The translations under genes and the position numbers were made by a program. DNA of 5,966 nucleotides from Thiotrichaceae bacterium (GTDB lineage: Bacteria > Pseudomonadota > Gammaproteobacteria > Thiotrichales > Thiotrichaceae), in assembly GCA_027008885.1 (NCBI GenBank), contig JALVDQ010000008.1:1-5966 (forward strand). Direction: 5' to 3'. Position 1 is the first letter of the stretch. Every line of letters starts with the position of its first letter. Below, piece by piece: positions 1-5,940 of this stretch. The notes under the pieces are model-generated. The model had not been told where the DNA came from. It worked only from the letters and a program-made list of their open reading frames with translations, and did not search any database.

Positions 1-39
1 CTGGCGTCGCTCAAACAGGCGAAAGCCCTGATCCGCTGA
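1..39 (+). CDS. Possible 3' end of an upstream gene (partial)
   Basis: Frame 1 reads LASLKQAKALIR and stops at TGA 37-39. The peptide looks like an ordinary helical protein terminus and the stop precedes the repeat-rich intergenic region, so it could be the tail of the preceding gene. Thirteen codons cannot prove coding, and frame 3 is also open across this stretch. No product can be assigned. Confidence 0.2.
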   Translation: MASLKQAKALIR

Positions 40-90
40 TATCTGCGTTGCTCGGCTTGTTAAAAGGGCTTGTCGCAAGATTCAGGCTCA

Positions 91-132
91 GTCTTCTGTC
101 CTCTGTCCTCTGTCTTCTGTCCTCTGTCCTCA
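91..132. repeat. Six tandem 7-bp repeats (GTCYTCT)
   Basis: Six head-to-tail heptamers run without gaps: GTCTTCT, GTCCTCT, GTCCTCT, GTCTTCT, GTCCTCT, GTCCTCA. The C/T variant at the fourth base recurs every third unit, so the tract is also two copies of a 21-bp unit, which suggests growth by duplication of triplets. It lies upstream of the probable rnfA promoter. Translation in any frame gives only low-complexity peptide, so it is not read as coding. Confidence 0.85.
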
Positions 133-157
133 GAAACACCCATCCCCCCTGTTTTTA
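124..157 (+). repeat. Left arm of inverted repeat flanking the rnf block
   Basis: The end of the heptamer tract runs into a C6 tract and TGTTTTTA. The reverse complement of 5735-5763 aligns to it: 14 of 14 identical at the inner end (144-157) and 12 of 15 identical at the outer end (124-138). The only gap is five extra bases, CCCAT (139-143), in this copy. Together the two arms enclose the operon and the hydrolase relic. Confidence 0.75.
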
Positions 158-165
158 CCTATTTT

Positions 166-195
166 TTTACGAATAACCAACAAAAATACTATGAT
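166..195 (+). promoter_or_regulatory. Putative sigma70-type promoter of the rnf operon
   Basis: A -10 candidate TATGAT (190-195) matches TATAAT at five of six positions. A -35 candidate TTTACG (166-171) matches TTGACA at four of six, with an 18-bp spacer. The expected start is near 202, giving a leader of about 75 bases before rnfA. This is the best promoter match seen between the upstream repeats and rnfA, but it rests on consensus matching only. Confidence 0.4.
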
Positions 196-204
196 ATATA
201 TCAT
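191..204. promoter_or_regulatory. Perfect 14-bp palindrome, possible operator
   Basis: ATGATATATATCAT is its own reverse complement. It contains TGAT-N4-ATCA, the core of the FNR/Anr box (TTGAT-N4-ATCAA), and differs from that box only in the outermost pair. It overlaps the predicted -10 and transcription start, a position that would suit a repressor better than an activator. An AT-rich palindrome can occur by chance, so the regulator is unassigned. Confidence 0.35.
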
Positions 205-205
205 C

Positions 206-264
206 GGCGCAATAAATCAGTTAAGTTATGCGCCTTATCTATGGCAAAATGCCACTTTTTTGGC
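206..264 (+). promoter_or_regulatory. rnfA leader with small, partly exclusive hairpins
   Basis: Three short stems lie in the predicted leader. GGCGCA (206-211) can pair with TGCGCC (229-234). TGGCA (242-246) can pair with TGCCA (250-254) around a 3-base loop and is followed after one base by T6 (256-261), like a weak intrinsic terminator. GCCA (251-254) can instead pair with TGGC (261-264). The last two exclude each other. The stems are only 4-6 bp, so an attenuation role is speculative. Confidence 0.25.
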
Positions 265-275
265 TGTATCATTTT

Positions 276-860
276 ATGACTGAATATCTGCTTATTGTTG
301 TTGGCACTGTTTGGGTTAACAATATTGTTTTATCCCAGTTTCTTGGTTTGTGTCCGTTTATGGGTGTTTCGCGCAAGCTTGAAACCGCTATGGGTATGGG
401 GCTGGCGACGACATTTGTTTTAACGCTTTCCTCGATCAGCAGTTATCTTGTTTTTGAATATTTGTTGCAGCCTTTTGCTCTGGAGTATTTGCGCACGATC
501 AGCTTTATTCTGGTGATTGCCGCAATCGTTGGTTTTACCGAGCTGGTGATCCACAAAACCAGCCCCGTGTTGCATAATGTGCTGGGGATTTATCTGCCCC
601 TGATTACCACGAATTGTGCGGTTTTGGGTGTTGCCCTGTTAAATACTCAAAAATCACATGGCTTTCTGGAATCGGCACTTTATGGTTTTGGTTCTGCAAT
701 TGGCTTTACCCTGGTACTGGTTCTGTTTGCTGCGATGCGTGAGCGTCTTGCGGCGGCTGATGTGCCCAAAGCGTTTCAGGGAAATGCGATTGCGATGATA
801 ACGGCAGGTCTGATGGCTTTGGCGTTTATGGGCTTTACCGGATTGATTAAAGCAACATGA
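276..860 (+). CDS. rnfA: Rnf complex membrane subunit RnfA (RsxA)
   Basis: A 194-residue integral membrane protein, matching the usual length of about 193, with six predicted transmembrane helices. The N-terminus [16 protein letters not shown] is the family's normal start, so ATG 276 is chosen over the in-frame ATG 228, which would add 16 atypical residues. The motifs [10 protein letters not shown] (Cys26) and [10 protein letters not shown] (Cys114) carry the two conserved cysteines. In solved Rnf/Nqr complexes the equivalent residues, with those of RnfE, ligate a 2Fe-2S cluster within the membrane. The FAAMRERL and [19 protein letters not shown] segments are also strongly conserved. RnfA passes electrons across the membrane during ion translocation. 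No good Shine-Dalgarno sequence precedes the start, so initiation may be weak or depend on leader structure. The last four bases overlap rnfB. Confidence 0.96.
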   Translation: MTEYLLIVVGTVWVNNIVLSQFLGLCPFMGVSRKLETAMGMGLATTFVLTLSSISSYLVFEYLLQPFALEYLRTISFILVIAAIVGFTELVIHKTSPVLHNVLGIYLPLITTNCAVLGVALLNTQKSHGFLESALYGFGSAIGFTLVLVLFAAMRERLAAADVPKAFQGNAIAMITAGLMALAFMGFTGLIKAT

Positions 861-1453
861 TCGCAGCCATACTTGTTCTTACCGGACTGGCATTGCTGTT
901 TGGTCTGATTCTGGGTTATGCCTCGGTACGCTTTAAGGTTGAAGGTGACCCTATTGCCGATAAGATTGACAGTCTGTTGCCGCAAACGCAATGTGGTCAG
1001 TGCGGTTATCCTGGTTGTCGTCCTTATGCAGAAGCCCTCGCAAAGGGTGAAGCACCGATTAATCTGTGTCCTCCTGGTGGTGAAACCACGATGCTGGCTT
1101 TGGCTGATTTGCTTGATGTTGAACCGCTGGAGCTGGATGAAGAAGCAAACAAGCAGCCAGAAGTGCCGGAAGTTGCTTTTATTATCGAAGAGGATTGTAT
1201 CGGTTGTACCCTGTGCATTCAGGCGTGTCCGGTGGATGCAATTGTCGGTTCTGCGAAACACATACATACCGTGATTGAATCAGAATGTACCGGTTGTAAA
1301 CTGTGTCTGCCCCCTTGCCCTGTCGATTGTATCATTATGAAACCGCTAAAAATCTCTCCCAATAACTGGAAATGGAAACCACCCCACAGCATTGAAAAGG
1401 ATTACCCTGTCATACCCAGCTCAACAGAATCCGAACTGGAGGAGAGCGTGTGA
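857..1453 (+). CDS. rnfB: Rnf complex iron-sulfur subunit RnfB (RsxB)
   Basis: A 198-residue electron-transfer subunit. Residues 1-22 form one hydrophobic membrane anchor. A cluster domain follows with Cys46, Cys49, Cys54 and Cys71 (C-x2-C-x4-C-x16-C), typical of the 4Fe-4S module in RnfB. An acidic linker (about 84-106) leads to a two-cluster ferredoxin domain: Cys114/117/120/124 and Cys144/147/150/154, both C-x2-C-x2-C-x3-CP. All twelve expected ligands are present. RnfB exchanges electrons with soluble ferredoxin at the cytoplasmic face and links it to RnfC and the membrane subunits. Its ATG overlaps the rnfA stop (ATGA, 857-860) without a strong ribosome binding site, which fits translational coupling. 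The C-terminal WKWKPPH region resembles gammaproteobacterial RnfB. Confidence 0.96.
   Translation: MIAAILVLTGLALLFGLILGYASVRFKVEGDPIADKIDSLLPQTQCGQCGYPGCRPYAEALAKGEAPINLCPPGGETTMLALADLLDVEPLELDEEANKQPEVPEVAFIIEEDCIGCTLCIQACPVDAIVGSAKHIHTVIESECTGCKLCLPPCPVDCIIMKPLKISPNNWKWKPPHSIEKDYPVIPSSTESELEESV
1438..1444 (+). promoter_or_regulatory. Ribosome binding site of rnfC
   Basis: GGAGGAG lies five bases before GTG 1450, inside the last codons of rnfB. It decides the non-ATG start and suggests that rnfC is translated at its own strong site as well as by coupling. Confidence 0.75.
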
Positions 1454-3117
1454 CAAGTCGTAAACTCTGGAGATTTCATGGAGGGGTTCATCCTCCCTTT
1501 CACAAGGAAGAATCAAATCAGCTTGCAAGTGAATTTGCGGGGATTCCAGCACAACTTGTTATACCCATGCAGCAGCATATTGGGGAAGCTGCTGAAGCCG
1601 TCGTAAAAGCAGGAGATAAAGTATACAAGGGGCAGAAAATTGCTGTTGCGGATCATCATGGTATCAGTGCCAATATCCATGCGCCGACATCCGGCAAAAT
1701 CAGCGCCATTGAAGAGCGTGTCTTGCCACATCCATCGGGTCTGCCAGGTTTGTGTATTGTGCTTGACAGCGATGGCAAGGATGACTGGGGCGACTGCAAA
1801 CTGACACCTTATAGCGATTACCAGAATACAGAGGTATCAGAGCTGCTTCAAAGAATCAGGGAGTCAGGCATTGTAGGGCTAGGTGGCGCCGCTTTTCCGA
1901 CAGCGGTAAAAGTTTCCGGCTCGCTAAACAAAGCAGTCAGTACACTGATTATTAACGGCGCAGAGTGTGAGCCCTATATTACTTGTGATGACCGCCTGAT
2001 GCGCGAGAGAAGCGCGGAGATTATTGAGGGAATCAAAATCCTGCAATACATGATTGATCCGCAGGAATGTCTCATAGGAATAGAAGATAACAAGCCCGAA
2101 GCAATCGAAGCCATGAGCAAGGCTTGTGAAACAGAAGAAAATATCGAAGTGGTTACTATTCCGACAATTTACCCCAGCGGTGGTGAAAAACAGCTCATAA
2201 AAATCCTCACTGGCAAGGAAGTTCCCGCTGGCGGTTTGCCTCTTGATATTGGTATTCTGGGGCAAAATGTAGCTACGGTTTACAGTATTTATCAGGCAGT
2301 TGTAAAAGGCATTCCACTGATATCACGTCTGCTCACGGTTACAGGAAACGGTATACAGCGACCACAAAATTTTGAGGTATTAAATGGTACGCCGATTAGC
2401 TATCTGGCAGAAAGGGCAGGGGGCTATACCAAAATGGCAGAGTACCTGATCATGGGTGGACCGATGATGGGATTTGCGTTGCGGGATGATCATATCCCTG
2501 TGGTAAAAGCAAGCAATTGCACCTTGTTTGTTTCCAGCACGGTACTGAATGAGTCTAACTCGGCATATCCAGACCAGCCGACCTTGCCCTGCATCCGTTG
2601 TGGCAAATGTATGGATGCCTGTCCGCTTAATTTGCTACCGCAGCAGTTGTATTGGCATATTCGTGCGAGGGATTTTGAGCGTGCAGAATCACATAACCTC
2701 AAGGATTGTATTGAATGTGGTGCCTGTAGTTATGTCTGTCCGAGTCATATTCCACTGGTTAACTACTACCGCTTTGCAAAAGGTGAGATTCGTGAACAGA
2801 CCGAGACACAGGAAAAAGCAAGGCGCGCACGTCAACGCCATGAGTTTCTGGAATTTCGCAAAGCGCGGGAAAAACGTGAACGCGAAGAAAAACGTGCTGC
2901 ACATAAAGCGGCTCTGCAAAAGAAAAAACAGGCTGCTGCAAAAGCCAGAGCCGCTACAAACGGGGCAGCTGGCGATGCAAGCGACAGCAAGGCGGATGCG
3001 ATAAAAGCTGCGATGCAAAGAGTCAAAGCCAAAAAGCAGGCAAGGGCACAACAGGCAAAGAAACAGACAAAAGAACAGACAAAACCTACAAAAGATGCGC
3101 CAGGGATAAACAAGTAA
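1450..3117 (+). CDS. rnfC: Rnf complex NADH-binding subunit RnfC (RsxC)
   Basis: A 555-residue peripheral subunit, the NAD(H) entry or exit point. The N-terminus ([15 protein letters not shown]) and a lipoyl-like barrel segment (about 35-90) are typical. The nucleotide/FMN-binding core shows [12 protein letters not shown] (140-151) and [10 protein letters not shown] (169-178), shared with the Complex I 51-kDa subunit. Two 4Fe-4S motifs follow: Cys381/384/387/391 and Cys420/423/426/430. From about residue 450 the protein is a Lys/Arg/Ala/Glu-rich, probably helical tail with one unit (514-529) like those repeated in E. coli RsxC, which explains its shorter length than that roughly 740-residue protein. 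Start GTG 1450 overlaps the rnfB stop (GTGA) and has a strong GGAGGAG (1438-1444) five bases upstream. Core function is certain; the tail's role is not. Confidence 0.96.
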   Translation: MTSRKLWRFHGGVHPPFHKEESNQLASEFAGIPAQLVIPMQQHIGEAAEAVVKAGDKVYKGQKIAVADHHGISANIHAPTSGKISAIEERVLPHPSGLPGLCIVLDSDGKDDWGDCKLTPYSDYQNTEVSELLQRIRESGIVGLGGAAFPTAVKVSGSLNKAVSTLIINGAECEPYITCDDRLMRERSAEIIEGIKILQYMIDPQECLIGIEDNKPEAIEAMSKACETEENIEVVTIPTIYPSGGEKQLIKILTGKEVPAGGLPLDIGILGQNVATVYSIYQAVVKGIPLISRLLTVTGNGIQRPQNFEVLNGTPISYLAERAGGYTKMAEYLIMGGPMMGFALRDDHIPVVKASNCTLFVSSTVLNESNSAYPDQPTLPCIRCGKCMDACPLNLLPQQLYWHIRARDFERAESHNLKDCIECGACSYVCPSHIPLVNYYRFAKGEIREQTETQEKARRARQRHEFLEFRKAREKREREEKRAAHKAALQKKKQAAAKARAATNGAAGDASDSKADAIKAAMQRVKAKKQARAQQAKKQTKEQTKPTKDAPGINK

Positions 3118-3120
3118 AGT

Positions 3121-4161
3121 ATGCAATTTAAAATCAGAACATCACCCTTTTTTAATAGCAGCAACAGTGTGCGCAGCATTATGTTACAGGTTCTGCTTGC
3201 CTTAATACCAGGTACACTGGTGATGACTTACTTTTTTGGCTGGGGTATTTTATTCAATATTGTGCTTTCTGTCTTTTTTGCCGTAAGCCTGGAAGCACTG
3301 GCGTTATTAATACGCAAAAGACCCGTGCTGGTTTTTCTTGGTGATTTCAGTGCGATTGTCACAGGCTGGCTATTTGCACTGAGTTTGCCCCCGCTGATCC
3401 CCTGGTGGATAGTGCTGGTAGGAATTTTCTTTGCGATAATTATCGCCAAACAGCTTTATGGCGGACTGGGTTATAACCCCTTTAATCCGGCGATGGTTGG
3501 ATTTGCTGTGCTGATTATTTCGTTTCCACTGGAAATGGGGCTCTGGCTAAAAGCGACTTCTTTTGCGGAGCAAAGTTTTGGCTTTATTGACAGCTTAAGG
3601 ATTGTGTTTGGCGCAAATATGAGCCCTGACTGGGATGCAATCACCATGCCCACGCCGCTGGATGCGGTTAAAACAGGTCTGCTGACGGGAATGGATTATA
3701 CCGAGATTGTCCGCAAATCCCGCTATCTGTCAGATTCCTTCAGCAATACCTGGATGTGGAGTGGGCTGGCATTTGCCGCTGGCGGTATCTGGTTGCTGTA
3801 TAAAAAAATCATTCACTGGCAAATTCCAGTGGCGCTGTTGCTGTCACTGCTGTTTTTCTCTGTCGTGTTTCACCTCTACTCACCCCAGCACTATGCCAGT
3901 CCGGTATTGCACATGCTCTCCGGTGCAACGATGCTGGGCGCATTTTTTATTGCCACAGATCCGGTATCCGCAAGCACAACGCCACTGGGCAAGCTGATTT
4001 ATGGCGCGGGTATTGGTGTGTTTATCTATATCATTCGGGTCTGGGGAAGCTATCCTGATGCCATGGCATTTTCAGTTCTGATTATGAATATGGCGGTTCC
4101 AATGATTGATTATTATACCCAGCCGCGTGTTTTGGGTCACAAGCGCAAGGTTGATTTGTAA
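3121..4161 (+). CDS. rnfD: Rnf complex flavoprotein membrane subunit RnfD (RsxD)
   Basis: A 346-residue membrane protein homologous to NqrB, with several hydrophobic helices (for example about 22-60, 75-120, 215-255 and 280-330). The family blocks IIAKQLYGGLGYNPFNPAMVG, MLSGATMLGAFFIATDPVSAS (SGAT at 267-270) and the C-terminal VPMIDYYTQPRVLGHK are clear. The covalent FMN site of Vibrio RnfD corresponds to the Thr of the xTPLD motif, here TMPTPLD with Thr178. ApbE would attach the flavin, but apbE is not in this window. RnfD takes part in electron transfer coupled to Na+ or H+ movement. The ATG lies three bases after the rnfC stop with only a weak upstream purine run, so coupling from rnfC is likely. 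The stop overlaps the rnfG start by one base. Confidence 0.95.
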   Translation: MQFKIRTSPFFNSSNSVRSIMLQVLLALIPGTLVMTYFFGWGILFNIVLSVFFAVSLEALALLIRKRPVLVFLGDFSAIVTGWLFALSLPPLIPWWIVLVGIFFAIIIAKQLYGGLGYNPFNPAMVGFAVLIISFPLEMGLWLKATSFAEQSFGFIDSLRIVFGANMSPDWDAITMPTPLDAVKTGLLTGMDYTEIVRKSRYLSDSFSNTWMWSGLAFAAGGIWLLYKKIIHWQIPVALLLSLLFFSVVFHLYSPQHYASPVLHMLSGATMLGAFFIATDPVSASTTPLGKLIYGAGIGVFIYIIRVWGSYPDAMAFSVLIMNMAVPMIDYYTQPRVLGHKRKVDL

Positions 4162-4838
4162 TGAGCGGCGATAACAAAAGAAAAATACTGGAAGCAATGC
4201 AAAAGTCAGCTCTGTCACTGGCATTTTTTGCCTTTGTTTCGGCTATCTTTGTAGTTGGAACGCACAATTTGGTGCAACACCGGATTGCCACAAACGATAA
4301 AATGCTGCTCCTGAAAAATATCAATCAAATCATTCCGGCGACACGCTATGACAATAATCTGGTTGAAACACAATTCTTGCTAAAGGCGCAACAAAGCGGG
4401 CTTGAAAACGATGCGCTGGTATTTCTGGCAAGCAAACAGGGCAAGCCAGTAACCACCATTTTTGAAATCACAACCTTGCGCGGTTATGGCGTGATTACAC
4501 TCTTAATCGGTATTAACGCAAAAGATCAGACACTGGCAGGGGTGCGTGTGGTGCGTCATACTGAAACGCCCGGGCTTGGTGATAAAATTGAAATTAAAAA
4601 GAGCGACTGGATACTGGGCTTTGACGGAAAATCACTGCAAAACCCCAGTCCGTCTGGCTGGTTTGTCAAAAAAGACGGCGGTGTCTTTGACCAGTTTACA
4701 GGTGCCACAATCACACCCCGTGCCGTGGTGAATACGGTAAAATCCGTATTGTTATATGCCAAAGATCATCTGCATGAATTAAATCAGCAGATATTGGAAC
4801 AGCTATCAGAGCACAGCAGCAAGGAGAGGACGCGGTAA
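4161..4838 (+). CDS. rnfG: Rnf complex FMN-binding subunit RnfG (RsxG)
   Basis: A 225-residue protein with one N-terminal membrane anchor (about 16-35) and a large periplasmic FMN-binding domain, as in NqrC. The conserved HTETPGLGDKIE block lies in the middle. The flavinylation motif is DQFTGATITPRAVV, in which Thr183 is the expected phosphoester-linked FMN site. RnfG receives and passes electrons on the outer face of the membrane, between the RnfA/E cluster and RnfD. The start codon shares one base with the rnfD stop (TAATG, 4159-4163) and the stop shares one base with the rnfE start. Length and motifs are normal for the family. Confidence 0.95.
   Translation: MSGDNKRKILEAMQKSALSLAFFAFVSAIFVVGTHNLVQHRIATNDKMLLLKNINQIIPATRYDNNLVETQFLLKAQQSGLENDALVFLASKQGKPVTTIFEITTLRGYGVITLLIGINAKDQTLAGVRVVRHTETPGLGDKIEIKKSDWILGFDGKSLQNPSPSGWFVKKDGGVFDQFTGATITPRAVVNTVKSVLLYAKDHLHELNQQILEQLSEHSSKERTR
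4821..4830 (+). promoter_or_regulatory. Ribosome binding site of rnfE
   Basis: AAGGAGAGGA ends seven bases before ATG 4838. It supports that start and so the N-terminal extension of RnfE; the next in-frame Met (residue 31) would begin inside the conserved region. Confidence 0.7.
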
Positions 4839-5545
4839 TGCCAGAAACAACAGAAACAGCAGAAACTGCACTGGATCATATCGCCATAGTTGAAGAGCCC
4901 AAAATCAGCGCAGACTATAAAAAAATCATGCTGGATGGACTCTGGAACAATAATCCCGGACTGATTCAGTTGCTTGGTTTATGCCCTTTGCTGGCGGTTA
5001 CCGGTAACCTGATTAACGGACTGGGTCTGGGGCTTGCGACACTGGTCACCTTAACGATTTCAAACAGCGCCATCTCCGCCACCCGTCGCTGGGTGCGCAA
5101 AGAAATCCGCATTCCCTTTTATGTGCTCGTCATTGCTTCGATTGTCACCATGATTGAAATGCTTATGCACGCAATCACGCCTGAACTGTATGGCGTACTG
5201 GGTATTTTTGTTCCTCTTATCGTAACAAACTGTGTAATCATTGGACGTGCCGAAGCCTTTGCCTCAAAGCATGAACTGATGCCTGCTGCATTCGACGGTT
5301 TTATGATGGGGCTGGGCTTTACCCTGGTTCTGGTAACACTGGGAGCCATGCGTGAACTCGTCGGCAACGGTTCACTGTTTGCGGACGCCTCCGTCATGTT
5401 CGGCGATATTGCAAAAAACTGGACGATTCAGGTTTTTGATCACTATCAGGGCTTGTTACTGGCAATCCTGCCCCCCGGTGCATTTATCGGCATGGGCTTC
5501 CTGATTGCCATAAAAAATGTGATTGACAAGAAAATAGGCAAATAG
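4838..5545 (+). CDS. rnfE: Rnf complex membrane subunit RnfE (RsxE)
   Basis: A 235-residue protein with about six transmembrane helices, homologous to RnfA and NqrD. Cys49 in LLGLCPLLAV and Cys132 in LIVTNCVIIGRAEAFA are the conserved cysteines that, with those of RnfA, are expected to hold the intramembrane 2Fe-2S cluster. LPPGAFIGMGFLIA near the end is also typical. The first 25 residues or so (PETTETAETALDHIAIVEEPK) precede the usual N-terminus, which in E. coli RsxE begins just before QGLWKNN; the strong ribosome binding site supports this longer start. The C-terminus stops at IDKKIGK, shorter than E. coli RsxE, which continues with a charged Ala-rich tail. The TAG is followed directly and in frame by a hydrolase relic, so the native tail may have been replaced. 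Confidence 0.95.
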   Translation: MPETTETAETALDHIAIVEEPKISADYKKIMLDGLWNNNPGLIQLLGLCPLLAVTGNLINGLGLGLATLVTLTISNSAISATRRWVRKEIRIPFYVLVIASIVTMIEMLMHAITPELYGVLGIFVPLIVTNCVIIGRAEAFASKHELMPAAFDGFMMGLGFTLVLVTLGAMRELVGNGSLFADASVMFGDIAKNWTIQVFDHYQGLLLAILPPGAFIGMGFLIAIKNVIDKKIGK

Positions 5546-5737
5546 TTGGCAGCAGCGGCACTGCTTACAAAAGCAGACAAGGTGGTTCCCGTAGAAGACG
5601 CCCATGCGATCATAAGACATTGCCCCAAATCACATATTGAGCTTTTTATTGCTGATGATGCCGGACATGAATCGGTAGACAAGTTTGAAGAACACAGCGA
5701 CAAACTGCTTGCTTTTTTAAGACGTAAAAATATATAA
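5546..5737 (+). pseudogene. C-terminal relic of an alpha/beta hydrolase
   Basis: The open frame after the rnfE TAG encodes 63 residues. KADKVVPVEDAHAI matches the strand and loop that carry the acid (Asp) of the alpha/beta-hydrolase catalytic triad, and DDAGHESVDKFEEHSDKLLAFLRR matches the C-terminal catalytic-His segment and final helix. The nucleophile elbow (GxSxG), oxyanion region and cap are absent, and upstream sequence is intact rnfE, so no working enzyme is possible. TTG 5546 could serve as a start but has no ribosome binding site. The HG pair usually found just before the Asp strand is missing, which places the homology break near 5570. It is probably a remnant left by a rearrangement. 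Family assignment comes from motif recognition, without alignment. Confidence 0.65.
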
Positions 5738-5763
5738 AAACAGGGGGGTGTATCAGAAGACAG
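5735..5763 (-). repeat. Right arm of inverted repeat flanking the rnf block
   Basis: TAAAAACAGGGGGG (5735-5748) is the exact reverse complement of 144-157. The next 15 bases match the reverse complement of 124-138 at 12 positions. Beyond it, AGAAGAC and AGAAGCA (5756-5769) continue as degenerate heptamers of the upstream tract, read from the other strand. The TAA of the hydrolase relic lies inside this arm. Confidence 0.75.
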
Positions 5764-5776
5764 AAGCAGAGCATGT

Positions 5777-5853
5777 AGTTGTAGGGTTGGTGGAGTTTAC
5801 GCAAGCAACCGGATTCGGTTGGTTCCGCATAGCTGCACCAACCCTACGCAACT
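5777..5853. mobile_element. Small palindromic dispersed element (MITE/REP-like)
   Basis: GTAGGGTTGGTG (5781-5792) is an exact inverted repeat of CACCAACCCTAC (5836-5847). Pairing resumes with AGTT (5777-5780) against AACT (5850-5853) after two unpaired bases. Inside, CAACCG (5806-5811) and CGGTTG (5816-5821) form a second stem around GATT. The whole 77-bp unit can fold as a cruciform or RNA hairpin. It resembles the GTAGGGT-type palindromic repeats scattered through many bacterial genomes. It has no coding capacity, so any movement would need a transposase elsewhere. No T-run follows it, so it is not a typical terminator. Confidence 0.65.
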
Positions 5854-5854
5854 G

Positions 5855-5882
5855 TTGATTAACTCGAATGCGTAGATACCAT
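5855..5882 (+). promoter_or_regulatory. Weak candidate promoter for the downstream gene
   Basis: TTGATT (5855-5860) and TACCAT (5877-5882) each match the sigma70 consensus at four of six positions with a 16-bp spacer. A promoter is expected between the palindromic element and the gene at 5941, but this match is weak. Confidence 0.2.
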
Positions 5883-5925
5883 GAGAGTCACAAAAAGGTC
5901 TATCCTCATATTTTAACCCTTAAAC

Positions 5926-5931
5926 AGGAGG
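5926..5931 (+). promoter_or_regulatory. Ribosome binding site of the downstream gene
   Basis: AGGAGG is a perfect Shine-Dalgarno core nine bases before ATG 5941, followed by an A-rich spacer that favours initiation. It is the strongest ribosome binding site in the window. Confidence 0.8.
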
Positions 5932-5940
5932 AAATAAAAA

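Noticed and set aside
23..71. AAGCCCT / AGGGCTT inverted repeat as a terminator of the upstream gene
   Set aside because: The loop is 35 bases and no T-run follows the second arm, so it does not look like an intrinsic terminator.
228..275. In-frame upstream ATG that would lengthen RnfA by 16 residues
   Set aside because: RnfA proteins begin at MTEYLL or MTDYLL; the extra residues are atypical and ATG 228 has no Shine-Dalgarno sequence.
70..279. Open frame of 69 codons upstream of rnfA
   Set aside because: Its first third is the translated heptamer tract and the rest runs through the promoter and leader; the composition is low-complexity and it has no ribosome binding site.
302..317. Sigma54-like TGGCAC sequence
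   Set aside because: The -24 half matches, but the -12 TTGC element is absent at the required spacing, and the site is inside rnfA.
776..1267. Minus-strand 163-codon open frame across rnfA/rnfB
   Set aside because: It lies opposite two well-conserved genes, has no recognisable motifs and crosses their junction.
2689..3126. Minus-strand open frames opposite the 3' end of rnfC
   Set aside because: They are mirror images of the Lys/Ala-rich coding sequence, giving Cys/Phe/Leu-rich low-complexity peptides, while the + strand frame is clearly RnfC.
5543..5737. Amber readthrough making a functional RnfE-hydrolase fusion
   Set aside because: The hydrolase part lacks its nucleophile and core, so the fusion could not be catalytic, and nothing in the sequence suggests programmed readthrough.
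5855..5868. FNR-like half site TTGAT upstream of the last gene
   Set aside because: Only the left half matches; the right half TCGAA departs from ATCAA at three of five positions.
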